Below are positions 1 to 10,108 of a DNA stretch of 64,000 nucleotides, in pieces. Within the stretch, counting starts at the first letter, position 1; every line of letters begins with the position of its first letter. A model generated the notes under the pieces. The model made no database searches. It saw nothing but the letters and a program-made list of their open reading frames with translations, and was not told the origin of the DNA. The translations under genes were made by a program, and so were the position numbers. The stretch comes from an uncultured Draconibacterium sp. (GTDB lineage Bacteria > Bacteroidota > Bacteroidia > Bacteroidales > Prolixibacteraceae): contig NZ_CAJXTC010000017.1 in assembly GCF_913060805.1 (NCBI RefSeq), forward strand, positions 1 to 64,000. Reading direction: 5' to 3'.

Positions 1-381
1 GAAAAACATGTAAATGCCTATAAAAAAGTTTTCAGGTTAGCCGCATTCAATGTTTACTCTCACAATCGCGACGATCACAGCAAAAATTTCTCTTTCCTGA
101 TGAACGCAAAAGCAGAATGGCAATTTGCCCCGGCTTACGACCTGACATTTTCGAACTCCGCCTACGGATTTCACAGCACCATGATAGCTGGAGAAAGTCG
201 GAATCCAGGACGAAAGGATCTTTTGAAGCTGGCCGATCATTTTGGATTTAAAAAAGCCGATCTAATTATTGAAGAAGTTCAAGATGCGATAAACCAGTGG
301 CCGTCCATTGCCAAAGAAATTGGGATTTCAAAAAACAACATCCAAACTATTCAGAAAGTACTGAATAAAATCAGGGACTAA
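1..381 (+). CDS. HipA-family kinase/toxin, C-terminal part (5' truncated by window edge)
   Basis: Frame open from base 1; translation EKHVNAYKKVFRLAAFNVYSHNRDDHSKNFSFLM...FAPAYDLTFS resembles the HipA C-terminal N-x-D-DHxKNFSFL and PAYDL motifs. Confidence 0.8.
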   Translation, partial: EKHVNAYKKVFRLAAFNVYSHNRDDHSKNFSFLMNAKAEWQFAPAYDLTFSNSAYGFHSTMIAGESRNPGRKDLLKLADHFGFKKADLIIEEVQDAINQWPSIAKEIGISKNNIQTIQKVLNKIRD

Positions 382-743
382 CTTATATATTCAGTAGTAA
401 AGCATCTACAATTGAGTCATCATAATTCTTCCGATATCAGTACCTGTACCACTAGCTGTACCAGATCTGATACAGGTAACTTTTCAGACCTTGTTGATAA
501 TGGAGCAGAAGTAACTTTAAGAAATTGAAAGAATGTATCAAACTCTTTAATTTTGGCATTTATTGAGTAGTCCTACTACTCGTTTTTGCATTTTAGTAAA
601 GTAATAATGTGATTATTCCGGTTTCGCTTTTTTTAGACTTTTCAGAACACAAACTCAAAAAGCATGAATTAAAAATTGATTATCTGAAAAGTATTCTAAA
701 ACTTTAATAAAATGAACCGTATGAGCTAAATGAAACATTGAAA

Positions 744-2003
744 CTATTTATCCAAGTTTTTGATGTCATCTAATTTTATGGCTTGTGCTGCTTTGTTTTT
801 CTTCTCGTCCACCACTTTTGCATAAATCTGAGTGGTTTTTACATTCGTATGTCCAAGCATTTTACTGACTGTATAGATATCTGTACCGCTTGATAATTGC
901 AGGGTTGCAAATGTATGCCTGAAATTGTGAAACGTGATCTTCTTTTTGATACCTGCAGCTTCAATCCAATTTTTTAATGGCCGCGAAATCCATGCCGGTC
1001 CCGGCAAATCTTCAAAGACCAATTGCTCTGGCGTTCCTACTTCCCCGCAAAGCTGCAAGGCTTGTTCTGAAATCGGAGTATACTCAAATCCTTTGGTTTT
1101 CTGTTGTGTAAATTGTAATCGCGCTTGATCTCCATCAACAATTATTTCATTCCATTTTAGTTGCTGAATATCAATAAGCCTCAATCCTGTTAGAGCAGAG
1201 AAAAGCGCAGCTCTTTTAAGAACATCCCGTTCACAGGGAGTAGCTACAAGTTTATTTAGTTCCTCTACGGTTAAGTATTCCCTACGAGATTCCTGCCACT
1301 GAATCCCTTTTATCTTAGCTGATAGATCACTTGCGAGATAACCATCAATAAAGGCCTGCTTAAGCGCTGCCTTAAAAACAGAAAAGTAGGTAGATGCGGA
1401 ATTATGAGATAGCTTACCACCTTTGTTGCCCCCTCGTGGTGCTGACAAGAGAAAAAGTCTGAAACCTTCGGCCAGGTTTAAATCTAATTCTGAAAATAAA
1501 AGTGTATCTCCTGCATAAAGTTTTAAGAACTCAATGGAACGCTCCCAATTTATCAAAATGGATTTCGAGCTATTTGAATGACGTTTATAAGTTACTTTGG
1601 TAAAGTAATCGATAAAATTCTGCTGCAATCGTTCCTTTTGTTCAACTTGAGCGCTTTCCGTATCATTGTATAGATCCGCATGATCATATTCGCGCTGTCG
1701 GAGTTTACGAACGCCATCTGCATATAACATGCTTTCATGGTCAACTTCACTCTTACAAATAATTATTCCATTATCATCGCGTCTAGGTTTGTAGGTCTTT
1801 ATTCCCTTGGTGTTAATCCGAACATTCCCCTTTTTATTCCATACCACTGTAGTTACACTCCTATTAAGGTATTCCCGAATACGTTGAGGCGTTTTCTTTC
1901 CTGGAACAAATACAGGATAACTCTCTAAATAAATGTACCACTCATTTCTATTTTCAGCCTTTCGAAGTCTAACGGTTACTTTAGTTTTTGATAATTGTTT
2001 CAT
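744..2003 (-). CDS. Tyrosine recombinase / site-specific integrase (Bacteroidota type, SAM-like N-terminal domain)
   Basis: 419 aa; C-terminal catalytic motifs [54 protein letters not shown] (R, HxxR, H, Y). Confidence 0.95.
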   Translation of the reverse strand: MKQLSKTKVTVRLRKAENRNEWYIYLESYPVFVPGKKTPQRIREYLNRSVTTVVWNKKGNVRINTKGIKTYKPRRDDNGIIICKSEVDHESMLYADGVRKLRQREYDHADLYNDTESAQVEQKERLQQNFIDYFTKVTYKRHSNSSKSILINWERSIEFLKLYAGDTLLFSELDLNLAEGFRLFLLSAPRGGNKGGKLSHNSASTYFSVFKAALKQAFIDGYLASDLSAKIKGIQWQESRREYLTVEELNKLVATPCERDVLKRAALFSALTGLRLIDIQQLKWNEIIVDGDQARLQFTQQKTKGFEYTPISEQALQLCGEVGTPEQLVFEDLPGPAWISRPLKNWIEAAGIKKKITFHNFRHTFATLQLSSGTDIYTVSKMLGHTNVKTTQIYAKVVDEKKNKAAQAIKLDDIKNLDK

Positions 2004-2014
2004 GGGGTATTAGT

Positions 2015-2584
2015 TTATTTTTTTGAAAATAGCTCTTCAATTTGCTCTTTGGGTACATATACATATTTTCCAACCTGCCTTCGGGGAATGCTGTATTTAC
2101 GAATCGTTTTGTTTACGGTTGAAGGAGATATTCCAAACTTTTCTGATACTTCGGCAATATTATAACACTCACTTTTATCGTATTGCATTCGAACAGGCTT
2201 TTCATCAGGAGCTTCAGGTAAGTCTACGGCTGTAAACATTGCCTCAATATGTACTCGACTAACTCTGGTTAATCGTTGTCCTAAATTATAAGCTGGAATT
2301 TTCCCTGCTTTAATAAGTCGACGAATAGTATCTTTTGATATACCAAAAAGAACTGTAGCTTCCGAAACCGAAATAAATGGCCGAGTTTGGATCTCAGCTA
2401 TCTTATTAATCGATTCTTCCAACAATGTTTGCTTTTCTATTGCCTCCTTAGCTCGTCTTCTTTTTGCTCTTCCTGATTTATCTACACAGTAAGGGCTGCA
2501 AAATCGGGTTGCTACGGTTTTGGCTTCAAATGGCTTTCCACACTGCTCGCATATCTTGGGTATTTTAAGTTTACTTTTTGCCAT
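2015..2584 (-). CDS. Helix-turn-helix excisionase-like protein with N-terminal Cys cluster and two HTH domains
   Basis: CEQCGKPFEAKTVATRFCSPYC plus two excisionase/MerR-type HTHs (SVSEATVLFGISKDTIRRLIKAGKIPAY; NIAEVSEKFGISPSTVNKTIRKYSIPRRQVGKYVYVP); immediately upstream of the integrase. Start moved to the internal ATG (ORF begins 2596). Confidence 0.8.
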   Translation of the reverse strand: MAKSKLKIPKICEQCGKPFEAKTVATRFCSPYCVDKSGRAKRRRAKEAIEKQTLLEESINKIAEIQTRPFISVSEATVLFGISKDTIRRLIKAGKIPAYNLGQRLTRVSRVHIEAMFTAVDLPEAPDEKPVRMQYDKSECYNIAEVSEKFGISPSTVNKTIRKYSIPRRQVGKYVYVPKEQIEELFSKK

Positions 2585-2761
2585 ATATTTTATCAATTAG
2601 CACTACATCAAGCTAAAAAAGCATAAATAAGCCCCGTTAAGACCTAATAAGCCTGTTTAAGGTGCACATTAACGTCAAATAGCGCGCGGTACAAATATGA
2701 TACGAATATAAGCTAAAAATACATGAAAAACAAGTTAACAATACCAAGTGACTACAAACAA

Positions 2762-2794
2762 AAAACGCAGTAAGTCAGAAACTTACTGCGTTTT
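2762..2794 (-). terminator. Rho-independent terminator downstream of dnaK
   Basis: Perfect 14-bp stem AAAACGCAGTAAGT / ACTTACTGCGTTTT with 5-nt loop; T-rich tract follows on the minus strand. Confidence 0.8.
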
Positions 2795-2826
2795 ACTAGT
2801 TATTGATTATCCTTAATAATCGTACC

Positions 2827-4755
2827 CTATTTGACTTCTTCAAAGTCAACGTCGGTTACTTCACCGTCGTCTCCTTTTGAGTCGCCACCTTGTGCTCCGG
2901 CATTCGGATCGGCTTGTGGACCTCCCTGAGGACCTTCAGCGCCACCCTGTGCTTGCGATGCGTTGTACATCTCTTGCGAAGCGGCCTGGAATACTGTGTT
3001 CAACTCGTTCATTGCAGCATCAATTGCAGCTAAATCTTTTGAAGCGTGTGCTTCTTTCAGCTTTTTCAATGCATCTTCGATCGGACCTTTTTTATCTGCA
3101 GGCAATTTGTCACCGTACTCTTTCAACTGCTTCTCAGTCTGGAAGATCAAACTGTCAGCCTGGTTGATTTTATCAGCAGTTTCTTTTGCTTGCTTATCGG
3201 CTTCAGCGTTTGCTTCAGCTTCCGATTTCATGCGGTTGATCTCATCATCCGAAAGACCTGAAGAAGCCTCGATACGAATTGATTGCGATTTACCTGTTGC
3301 TTTATCTTTAGCGTGTACGTGCAGAATACCGTTTGCGTCGATATCGAAAGTTACCTCAACTTGTGGTACACCACGTGGTGCCGGTGGAATTCCGTCTAAG
3401 TGGAAACGACCGATAGTTTTGTTACCCGATGCAATTGGACGCTCACCTTGCAGAACATGAATTTCTACTGAAGGCTGATTGTCGGCAGCGGTAGTAAATG
3501 TTTCCGATTTTTTAGTCGGGATTGTTGTATTCGACTCAATCAACTTGGTCATTACACCACCCATGGTTTCAATACCCAATGAAAGCGGAGTTACGTCAAG
3601 CAGAAGAACGTCTTTTACTTCACCGGTTAAAACACCACCCTGAATAGCTGCACCAATTGCAACCACCTCATCAGGGTTTACACCTTTTGAAGCTTCTTTA
3701 CCAAAGAAAGCTTTTACTTTTTCCTGGATAGCAGGAATACGTGTTGATCCACCTACAAGAATCACTTCGTCAACATCGCTTGCTGTCATACCTGCATTTT
3801 TCAATGCCTTACGACATGGCTCAATTGTAGCGTTGATCAGTGTATCGGCCAATTGCTCGAATTTTGCACGAGACAATGTTTTTACCAAGTGTTTTGGAAT
3901 ACCGTTAACCGGCATAATGTATGGCAGGTTGATCTCGGTTTGAGAAGAGCTCGACAATTCGATTTTTGCTTTCTCAGCAGCTTCTTTCAAACGTTGTAAT
4001 GCCATTGGATCTTTGCGCAGGTCGATGCCTTCTTCGCTGTTGAACTCGTCGGCCAACCAGTCGATAATTACCTGGTCGAAATCGTCACCACCAAGGTGCG
4101 TATCACCGTCGGTCGATTTTACTTCGAAAACACCGTCACCCAACTCCAAAATAGAAATATCGAAAGTACCACCACCAAGGTCGAATACCGCGATTTTCAT
4201 GTCTTTGTCCATCTTGTCCAAACCGTAAGCTAACGATGCAGCTGTAGGTTCGTTAATGATACGACGAACGGTTAATCCGGCAATCTCACCGGCTTCTTTT
4301 GTTGCCTGACGCTGTGAATCACTAAAGTATGCAGGCACAGTTACTACTGCTTCTGTTACTTCTTGTCCAAGATAATCTTCAGCTGTTTTCTTCATTTTCT
4401 GAAGTGTCATTGCCGAGATTTCCTGTGGCGAATATTTTCTGTCGTCGATTTCAACACGTGGAGTGTTGTTATCGCCTTTTACTACTTTATAAGGTACACG
4501 GTTTACTTCTTTTGATACCTGATCAAAAGTTTCTCCCATGAATCGTTTAATCGAGAAGATAGTTTTTGTAGGGTTAGTGATTGCCTGACGTTTTGCAGGA
4601 TCACCAACTTTGCGTTCTCCGTTTTCTACGAAAGCAACGATAGAAGGTGTTGTACGTTTTCCCTCGCTGTTAGGGATAACTACAGGTTCGTTACCTTCCA
4701 TTACAGAAACACAAGAGTTTGTGGTTCCTAAGTCAATTCCGATAATTTTTCCCAT
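2827..4755 (-). CDS. dnaK: Molecular chaperone DnaK (Hsp70)
   Basis: 642 aa; [49 protein letters not shown]-terminus. Confidence 0.99.
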   Translation of the reverse strand: MGKIIGIDLGTTNSCVSVMEGNEPVVIPNSEGKRTTPSIVAFVENGERKVGDPAKRQAITNPTKTIFSIKRFMGETFDQVSKEVNRVPYKVVKGDNNTPRVEIDDRKYSPQEISAMTLQKMKKTAEDYLGQEVTEAVVTVPAYFSDSQRQATKEAGEIAGLTVRRIINEPTAASLAYGLDKMDKDMKIAVFDLGGGTFDISILELGDGVFEVKSTDGDTHLGGDDFDQVIIDWLADEFNSEEGIDLRKDPMALQRLKEAAEKAKIELSSSSQTEINLPYIMPVNGIPKHLVKTLSRAKFEQLADTLINATIEPCRKALKNAGMTASDVDEVILVGGSTRIPAIQEKVKAFFGKEASKGVNPDEVVAIGAAIQGGVLTGEVKDVLLLDVTPLSLGIETMGGVMTKLIESNTTIPTKKSETFTTAADNQPSVEIHVLQGERPIASGNKTIGRFHLDGIPPAPRGVPQVEVTFDIDANGILHVHAKDKATGKSQSIRIEASSGLSDDEINRMKSEAEANAEADKQAKETADKINQADSLIFQTEKQLKEYGDKLPADKKGPIEDALKKLKEAHASKDLAAIDAAMNELNTVFQAASQEMYNASQAQGGAEGPQGGPQADPNAGAQGGDSKGDDGEVTDVDFEEVK

Positions 4756-4805
4756 TGTTATATTTTTTAAGTTTTTATTGTTTCAAAAATTTACGTCAGG
4801 AAATA

Positions 4806-4821
4806 ATCAATGATTGTGCCA
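4806..4821 (-). promoter_or_regulatory. Candidate sigma-54-like promoter for dnaK
   Basis: Minus strand TGGCACAATCATTGAT about 50 nt upstream of the dnaK ATG; near-match to TGGCAC-N5-TTGC (GA rather than GC at -12). Confidence 0.4.
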
Positions 4822-4998
4822 TGGAAAAATCAGCCGAATGAATGTAAAATCTGACATGGTATTGCCCCGCCACAGTAAAAATCCTGTCAGAAGTGGTGAC
4901 AAAACGACAGAAATAAACGATGAAGGATTAATGAATAAGGATAAATCATTCGGCAGGTGACTTTTTGGTTCGATTTAAAGTCACCTGCTGAATTGGTT

Positions 4999-6390
4999 TT
5001 AGAAGATGGCGTAGTTAAGACTGGCACTACTAATGAAGCGAAACACCTTATTATAAGATGAACTTTCATTCTGATTCCAGGTATAATCAGAGTGCACTCG
5101 CAAACTAGCCTTTAGTCGGGGTGAAAAATAGTAATTCAAACTTCCGGAGACACTTGGATTAAAACTATTGGAATCATAGTGATTCGTCTCTTCTTCATCA
5201 TAGTCATACCTCGAATAATGTCCTTTCACCCCAAATGAGGCATATGTACGGGTATTAAAGAACCAGTCGTAACCATAACTAATACTTCCTGAAATGATTT
5301 TAAAATCTACAGCCCATTCATTAACATTGGTATCGTTAAAATATTTGTTAGCATATAAATGAACGAAAAAATAGCGTTGCCATTTCAATCCAATCGGTTT
5401 GTATGAATCAAGCGCCAAACTGAAATTAAAATTTTCGTTATAATCAATATTATCATCTTCGATGGTAATTGTCGAGTGGTCATAATCATCAGTTTCGGTC
5501 TTTTCTTTTACAAAACGATAATCCAATCGACCTCCAACTTCTGCTTGTATACGCGTTCCGGAATACCTTGATTCGTGACCATACGACCACATATCGTTTA
5601 ATGAAGTAGAATAGCCCATATCATTATCCGAAACCAAATTCATTGTATTCAACAACGAATCCAAACTTTCCATTTCGTAAATATGCCGTAATCGTGCATC
5701 GAAAAATCGTTGATTACGAAGTTCTGCCACTTTGTTGGCAATAACGATAAGTTCATCTTCATCCGGAAGTCGGTTCAACTTATCCTTTTTATACAAATCT
5801 TCAACGATATAGATGGCTCTCCTTGCATCACTAGTCTGTTCAATCCGTCCAAATCCACCACCAACACTTAATCCTGGCTGAAAAGTAAGATAACGAGACT
5901 TATACTTTTCAATTAGATTATAGTTGTAATCCAAATAATCCTGATCTCGATTCAAAGAGTTGCTTACATTAAGGTTTGGGGACCATAACAAAAACCATCT
6001 GTCATCATTATTGGTATAGATACGTTTTTGGAAACCAGCGTCAATTCTAAAATTGGAATAGTCATCTTTAACTTTTTCTTTGTCTTCATACTTTTCCCGA
6101 TCCAAATTCGTCGTAGTAGAAAAGCTTCCCCAACCATTCGATTGAACTCTTGGCGTATTCCTGTCGTAAGAGTAATCCAATCTTAAATTATTATCCAAGT
6201 CAAAATACGAATGATCAGGTGTTTCATCATAGTCATAATTATAGTTGCCGCTATTGTACCTAAAATTAAAATCCAACTGATGCCGCTTTATCTCCGGCAG
6301 CTTATACTTCGAAAGATCAAAGTTTTCGTACTGGGCGAAAGAAAAATAACTGATAAACAGAAATGCGATAACAGGGTAAATTCGTTTCAT
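4999..6390 (-). CDS. Secreted/outer-membrane beta-barrel-like hypothetical protein
   Basis: Signal peptide MKRIYPVIAFLFISYFSFAQ; alternating aromatic/polar strands, C-terminal aromatic (NYAIF). Start moved from 6450 to the internal ATG preceding the signal peptide. Confidence 0.6.
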   Translation of the reverse strand: MKRIYPVIAFLFISYFSFAQYENFDLSKYKLPEIKRHQLDFNFRYNSGNYNYDYDETPDHSYFDLDNNLRLDYSYDRNTPRVQSNGWGSFSTTTNLDREKYEDKEKVKDDYSNFRIDAGFQKRIYTNNDDRWFLLWSPNLNVSNSLNRDQDYLDYNYNLIEKYKSRYLTFQPGLSVGGGFGRIEQTSDARRAIYIVEDLYKKDKLNRLPDEDELIVIANKVAELRNQRFFDARLRHIYEMESLDSLLNTMNLVSDNDMGYSTSLNDMWSYGHESRYSGTRIQAEVGGRLDYRFVKEKTETDDYDHSTITIEDDNIDYNENFNFSLALDSYKPIGLKWQRYFFVHLYANKYFNDTNVNEWAVDFKIISGSISYGYDWFFNTRTYASFGVKGHYSRYDYDEEETNHYDSNSFNPSVSGSLNYYFSPRLKASLRVHSDYTWNQNESSSYNKVFRFISSASLNYAIF

Positions 6391-6550
6391 GGTTTTTTGA
6401 TTTTTTATGGTAATGATGTGTGGTTTTGCAACAACTGTGCCATTTAACAAAATACAAAATATTATATACCATGAAACACTGAAATAAATTCACCGTCTGT
6501 TTTATCAATCAGAATGTTTACTATTTTTAGAAGACTAAACAATATCCATC

Positions 6551-7660
6551 ATGGCAACTAAATCATTACGAACTGAACCACAAAAAAGACTTCAATCGTT
6601 AGACGTACTTCGCGGATTTGATATGTTTTGGATAACCGGCGGTGGCGTTTTGGCAACAGCCATTTCGCAACTAACTGGTGCCGACTGGCTGGGCCACCAA
6701 ATGCATCATGCCGAGTGGGCAGGCTTTCATTTCGAAGACCTGATCTTCCCGCTTTTTATGTTTATTGCCGGGGTTGCAATTCCATTTTCGATAAAAGCAA
6801 AAATTGAAAAAAACGTACCTAAAAAACGACTGGCATTAAAAGCCCTGAAACGGATGGTTATTCTAATCATCCTCGGAATTCTGTATAACGGTACTTTCCA
6901 AAATGGATTTGCCGATGGCCGCATTGCCAGTGTGCTGGGGCAAATTGGGATCGGTTACTTTTTTGCTTCGCTTATTGTTATTTATTTCCATTCGTTTAAA
7001 AGCCGGATTTACTGGCTGGCCGGTATTCTTGCAGGGTTCGGAATTATACAGTTGCTTATTCCTGTTCCGGGAGTTGGCGCCGGCGTACTTACGCCCGAAG
7101 GTTGTATAAACGGCTACATCGACCAGCTGTTTTTACCCGGTCGATTATACGGCGGCACGTTCGATCCTGAAGGAATCCTGTGTAGTCTTTCGGCAACCGG
7201 AATTACCTTGATGGGCACCATCGCCGGAAACATTCTGCGAAACCGTAAAACCACCGACTGGCAGAAAATTGGCTACATGGCAGCCACTGGTGTTGGTCTA
7301 ATTATTCTGGCACTTGCCTTCACAACCTTCTACCCCATTATTAAAAAATGCTGGACTTCAACCTTTAATATGCTTGCAGGTGGTATCAGTTTTCTGCTGA
7401 TGGCTTTGTTTTTCCTTATCATCGACCATTGGAAAATACGCGGATGGGCATTCTATTTCCGCGTAATCGGAATGAACTCCATTTTCGTTTACCTTTTTGT
7501 GCGCATTATTGATATGCAGTTCATTACCGAATTCTTCTTCGGATGGACTACCAAACCAATGGGCGACGCAGGTCAATTCCTTATGCTGCTGTTTGGACTT
7601 GCGCTGATTTGGGGATTACTTTATTACATGTACAAAAAGAAGATTTTCCTGCGCGTTTAG
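6551..7660 (+). CDS. NagX/DUF5009-type acyltransferase family membrane protein (heparan-alpha-glucosaminide N-acetyltransferase-like)
   Basis: RLQSLDVLRGFDMFWITGGG start, multiple TM segments, LIFPLFMFIAGVAIPFSI. Confidence 0.85.
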   Translation: MATKSLRTEPQKRLQSLDVLRGFDMFWITGGGVLATAISQLTGADWLGHQMHHAEWAGFHFEDLIFPLFMFIAGVAIPFSIKAKIEKNVPKKRLALKALKRMVILIILGILYNGTFQNGFADGRIASVLGQIGIGYFFASLIVIYFHSFKSRIYWLAGILAGFGIIQLLIPVPGVGAGVLTPEGCINGYIDQLFLPGRLYGGTFDPEGILCSLSATGITLMGTIAGNILRNRKTTDWQKIGYMAATGVGLIILALAFTTFYPIIKKCWTSTFNMLAGGISFLLMALFFLIIDHWKIRGWAFYFRVIGMNSIFVYLFVRIIDMQFITEFFFGWTTKPMGDAGQFLMLLFGLALIWGLLYYMYKKKIFLRV

Positions 7661-7663
7661 GTG

Positions 7664-9010
7664 TTAGTATTTACTACGGTAAATCGACAACGAAAACTCC
7701 GGCCCGGGAACAACAAACTGTTCGCCATCGGCAATGCGCCAGGCAGCATTCAGTTTTACCCTCGACTTGCTGTTCAGTTGCGTGAAATAAGCCACATAAG
7801 GAATAAAGTTATTGCTTAACGAACCAACTTCGTCGAAATTGTTTAGCTCAATACCCGGCACATACCGCATTCCAAAATCGAACTGCGTTTTCAGGTTGGG
7901 GTAATAACTCCAGCCGAGGTTAATTTCTGCAGTTGCCCAGTCGCGGCTAACGTTCGAGTTAGTCAGGTACTCATCAATATACTCCATATTCGTTTTGGAG
8001 TAACGGTTATAAACCAGTCCGGCCGAGAAATTACGGTTCCATTTTACATTTACATATTTGGCATTGTCGTGCTGAATATATCCTCCAAACAGAAAATCGG
8101 GTTCCTGGTTGTAATATTTAAAGTGCGGTCCAATCTCAAAACGATTTCCCTGATAACGCGGATCGAATTCGGCAAAATGCCATTCGGCAGCCATCGATTC
8201 AGGAGACGCCAATACAAAAGTACTGCGGATAAAATCTACCACTTGCTCCATTTCTTTTTCAGGAACGTGACCTTCTTTAAAATCGCGATTGTGTTTTATA
8301 TTGGCAATAACCTGCGCAAACTGTGCAATTTCGTAATCAGAAAACAAACGCCCAGGGTAATATTTTTCCAACAAGTAGTGCGCGGTCATTAAATAGTTCA
8401 TCGGGCTCAATCGTCCCGATCCCCAACCAACTTTTGCATCTAAACCATAACGCAGGCGGTCTTTCGTATCGCTTTCATCAACCGGCGTTACAACTCCCAG
8501 CGAGTCAGTGCTGGTTCCATCCAGGTTCTGCTTAAAAACTTCGTAACGCCCCCAGGCACTCACATCAATTACGGTGTAACTTTTTGTATCGTAATAAAAA
8601 CGGTAACTATAATCGATATTCGCCGAAGTTCGCACGCCGTAAAAATCCTGATCGGCAGTAATGTATTCCACTTTCGAGCTGTCGATCCAATCGCCATAAC
8701 CGCCATACGGACCAACTTCGAACCGCATATTCAGGCGTTCCTGTTTGTAATCCAGCAAATTCCAGTAAGTATTTTCAATCCTGAATTTTCCATTCAGTAA
8801 GGTACGATCTTCATCAAAACGACTTTCGTCGCCTAACAATTCTTCCGTTTCTTTACTCACACCCAAAATCAATCCCCAGTTCAGTTCGCGCTTTTTAAAC
8901 GAAACCACATCGTTATTGATCTCCTGCTGCTGCGCCCCGGCAACAAACACGGTAAAAACAAAAATAAGGAGCAAACAAATTTTGGGGAATACGCTATTTA
9001 GTTTTCTCAT
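7664..9010 (-). CDS. Secreted/outer-membrane beta-barrel-like hypothetical protein
   Basis: 448 aa, signal peptide (KICLLLIFVFTVFVAGAQ), beta-strand-rich C-terminal half. Confidence 0.55.
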   Translation of the reverse strand: MRKLNSVFPKICLLLIFVFTVFVAGAQQQEINNDVVSFKKRELNWGLILGVSKETEELLGDESRFDEDRTLLNGKFRIENTYWNLLDYKQERLNMRFEVGPYGGYGDWIDSSKVEYITADQDFYGVRTSANIDYSYRFYYDTKSYTVIDVSAWGRYEVFKQNLDGTSTDSLGVVTPVDESDTKDRLRYGLDAKVGWGSGRLSPMNYLMTAHYLLEKYYPGRLFSDYEIAQFAQVIANIKHNRDFKEGHVPEKEMEQVVDFIRSTFVLASPESMAAEWHFAEFDPRYQGNRFEIGPHFKYYNQEPDFLFGGYIQHDNAKYVNVKWNRNFSAGLVYNRYSKTNMEYIDEYLTNSNVSRDWATAEINLGWSYYPNLKTQFDFGMRYVPGIELNNFDEVGSLSNNFIPYVAYFTQLNSKSRVKLNAAWRIADGEQFVVPGPEFSLSIYRSKY

Positions 9011-9121
9011 TTTCCGACTTTGAAATTAGCCACAAAGAAAATAAACCTTCTGAAAACTACGTGCATAAACCGGTTAATAAAAGTTAAGCACCTGCCGTTG
9101 GCAAACGAAAAAACGGCTGCT

Positions 9122-9154
9122 TTTGGGTTAAAATGAAAGGATTGGTTAATTTTG
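9122..9154 (+). promoter_or_regulatory. Bacteroidota-type promoter upstream of panB
   Basis: TTTG (9122-9125) ... 21 bp ... TAATTTTG (9147-9154, TAnnTTTG). Confidence 0.5.
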
Positions 9155-9179
9155 CTGTCTAATTTGAATACAAACAGAC

Positions 9180-9995
9180 ATGTCAGTACATAGCGAAGTC
9201 AGAAAAGTTACCACGCACCGTTTATCGGAAATGAAATTGCGTGGAGAAAAAATATCGATGTTAACAGCCTACGATTACAGTATGGCACAGTTGGTTGATG
9301 AAGCCGGATTGGATGTTATTCTGGTTGGCGATTCGGCCTCGAACGTAATGGCGGGCCACGAAACCACGCTTCCTATCACCCTTAACGAGATGATCTTTAT
9401 GGGGGCGTCGGTGGTGCGTGCCGTAAACCGTGCGCTTGTTGTGGTCGACCTTCCTTTCGGAACCTACCAGGGCAACTCGCGCGAAGCATTGAGTTCGGCC
9501 ATTCGCATTATGAAAGAAACAGCCGCCGACGCGGTAAAACTTGAAGGTGGCGAAGAAGTAATCGAATCGGTAAAACGTATCCTTTCGGCCGGAATTCCGG
9601 TGATGGGGCACCTGGGATTAATGCCGCAGTCGATTCATAAATTTGGAACTTACACCGTACGCGCCAAACAAGAAGCCGAAGCCGAAAAACTAATCAGCGA
9701 CGCCAAACTACTGGAAGAAGCCGGTTGTTTTGCCATTGTACTCGAGAAAATTCCCGCTTCACTTGGCGAACAGGTTGCCAAAGAGCTGAAGATTCCGGTA
9801 ATCGGGATTGGTGCCGGTGGTGGTGTTGATGGGCAAGTGTTGGTAATCCACGATATGCTGGGAATTACACAACAATTCTCGCCACGTTTTTTGCGCCGAT
9901 ACCACAACCTTGCAGCCGAGATTAAAGGTGCTGTAGGAAATTATATTAACGATGTAAAATCGCAGGATTTCCCAAGCGATAAGGAACAGTATTAG
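9180..9995 (+). CDS. panB: 3-methyl-2-oxobutanoate hydroxymethyltransferase
   Basis: 271 aa; [76 protein letters not shown]. Confidence 0.98.
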   Translation: MSVHSEVRKVTTHRLSEMKLRGEKISMLTAYDYSMAQLVDEAGLDVILVGDSASNVMAGHETTLPITLNEMIFMGASVVRAVNRALVVVDLPFGTYQGNSREALSSAIRIMKETAADAVKLEGGEEVIESVKRILSAGIPVMGHLGLMPQSIHKFGTYTVRAKQEAEAEKLISDAKLLEEAGCFAIVLEKIPASLGEQVAKELKIPVIGIGAGGGVDGQVLVIHDMLGITQQFSPRFLRRYHNLAAEIKGAVGNYINDVKSQDFPSDKEQY

Positions 9996-10008
9996 GATTC
10001 AACTTACT

Positions 10009-10095
10009 GTCATTTCGAAGAAAGAATGACTGAGAAATCTTTATCTTAGAAACAGATTTCTCCTCTCCCGAAGTTTTGGGATCGTCGAAATGACA
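10009..10095. repeat. Dispersed palindromic repeat (TGTCATTTCGA ... TCGAAATGACA)
   Basis: Inverted terminal 11-mers; internal GAATGACTGAGAAATCT shared with the copy at 24139-24205. Confidence 0.8.
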
Positions 10096-10108
10096 ACAAG
10101 CACTGAGA

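Noticed and set aside
2963-3460. 165-aa plus-strand ORF antisense to dnaK
   Set aside because: Serine/alanine/phenylalanine-rich mirror of dnaK codons; no start context or domain.
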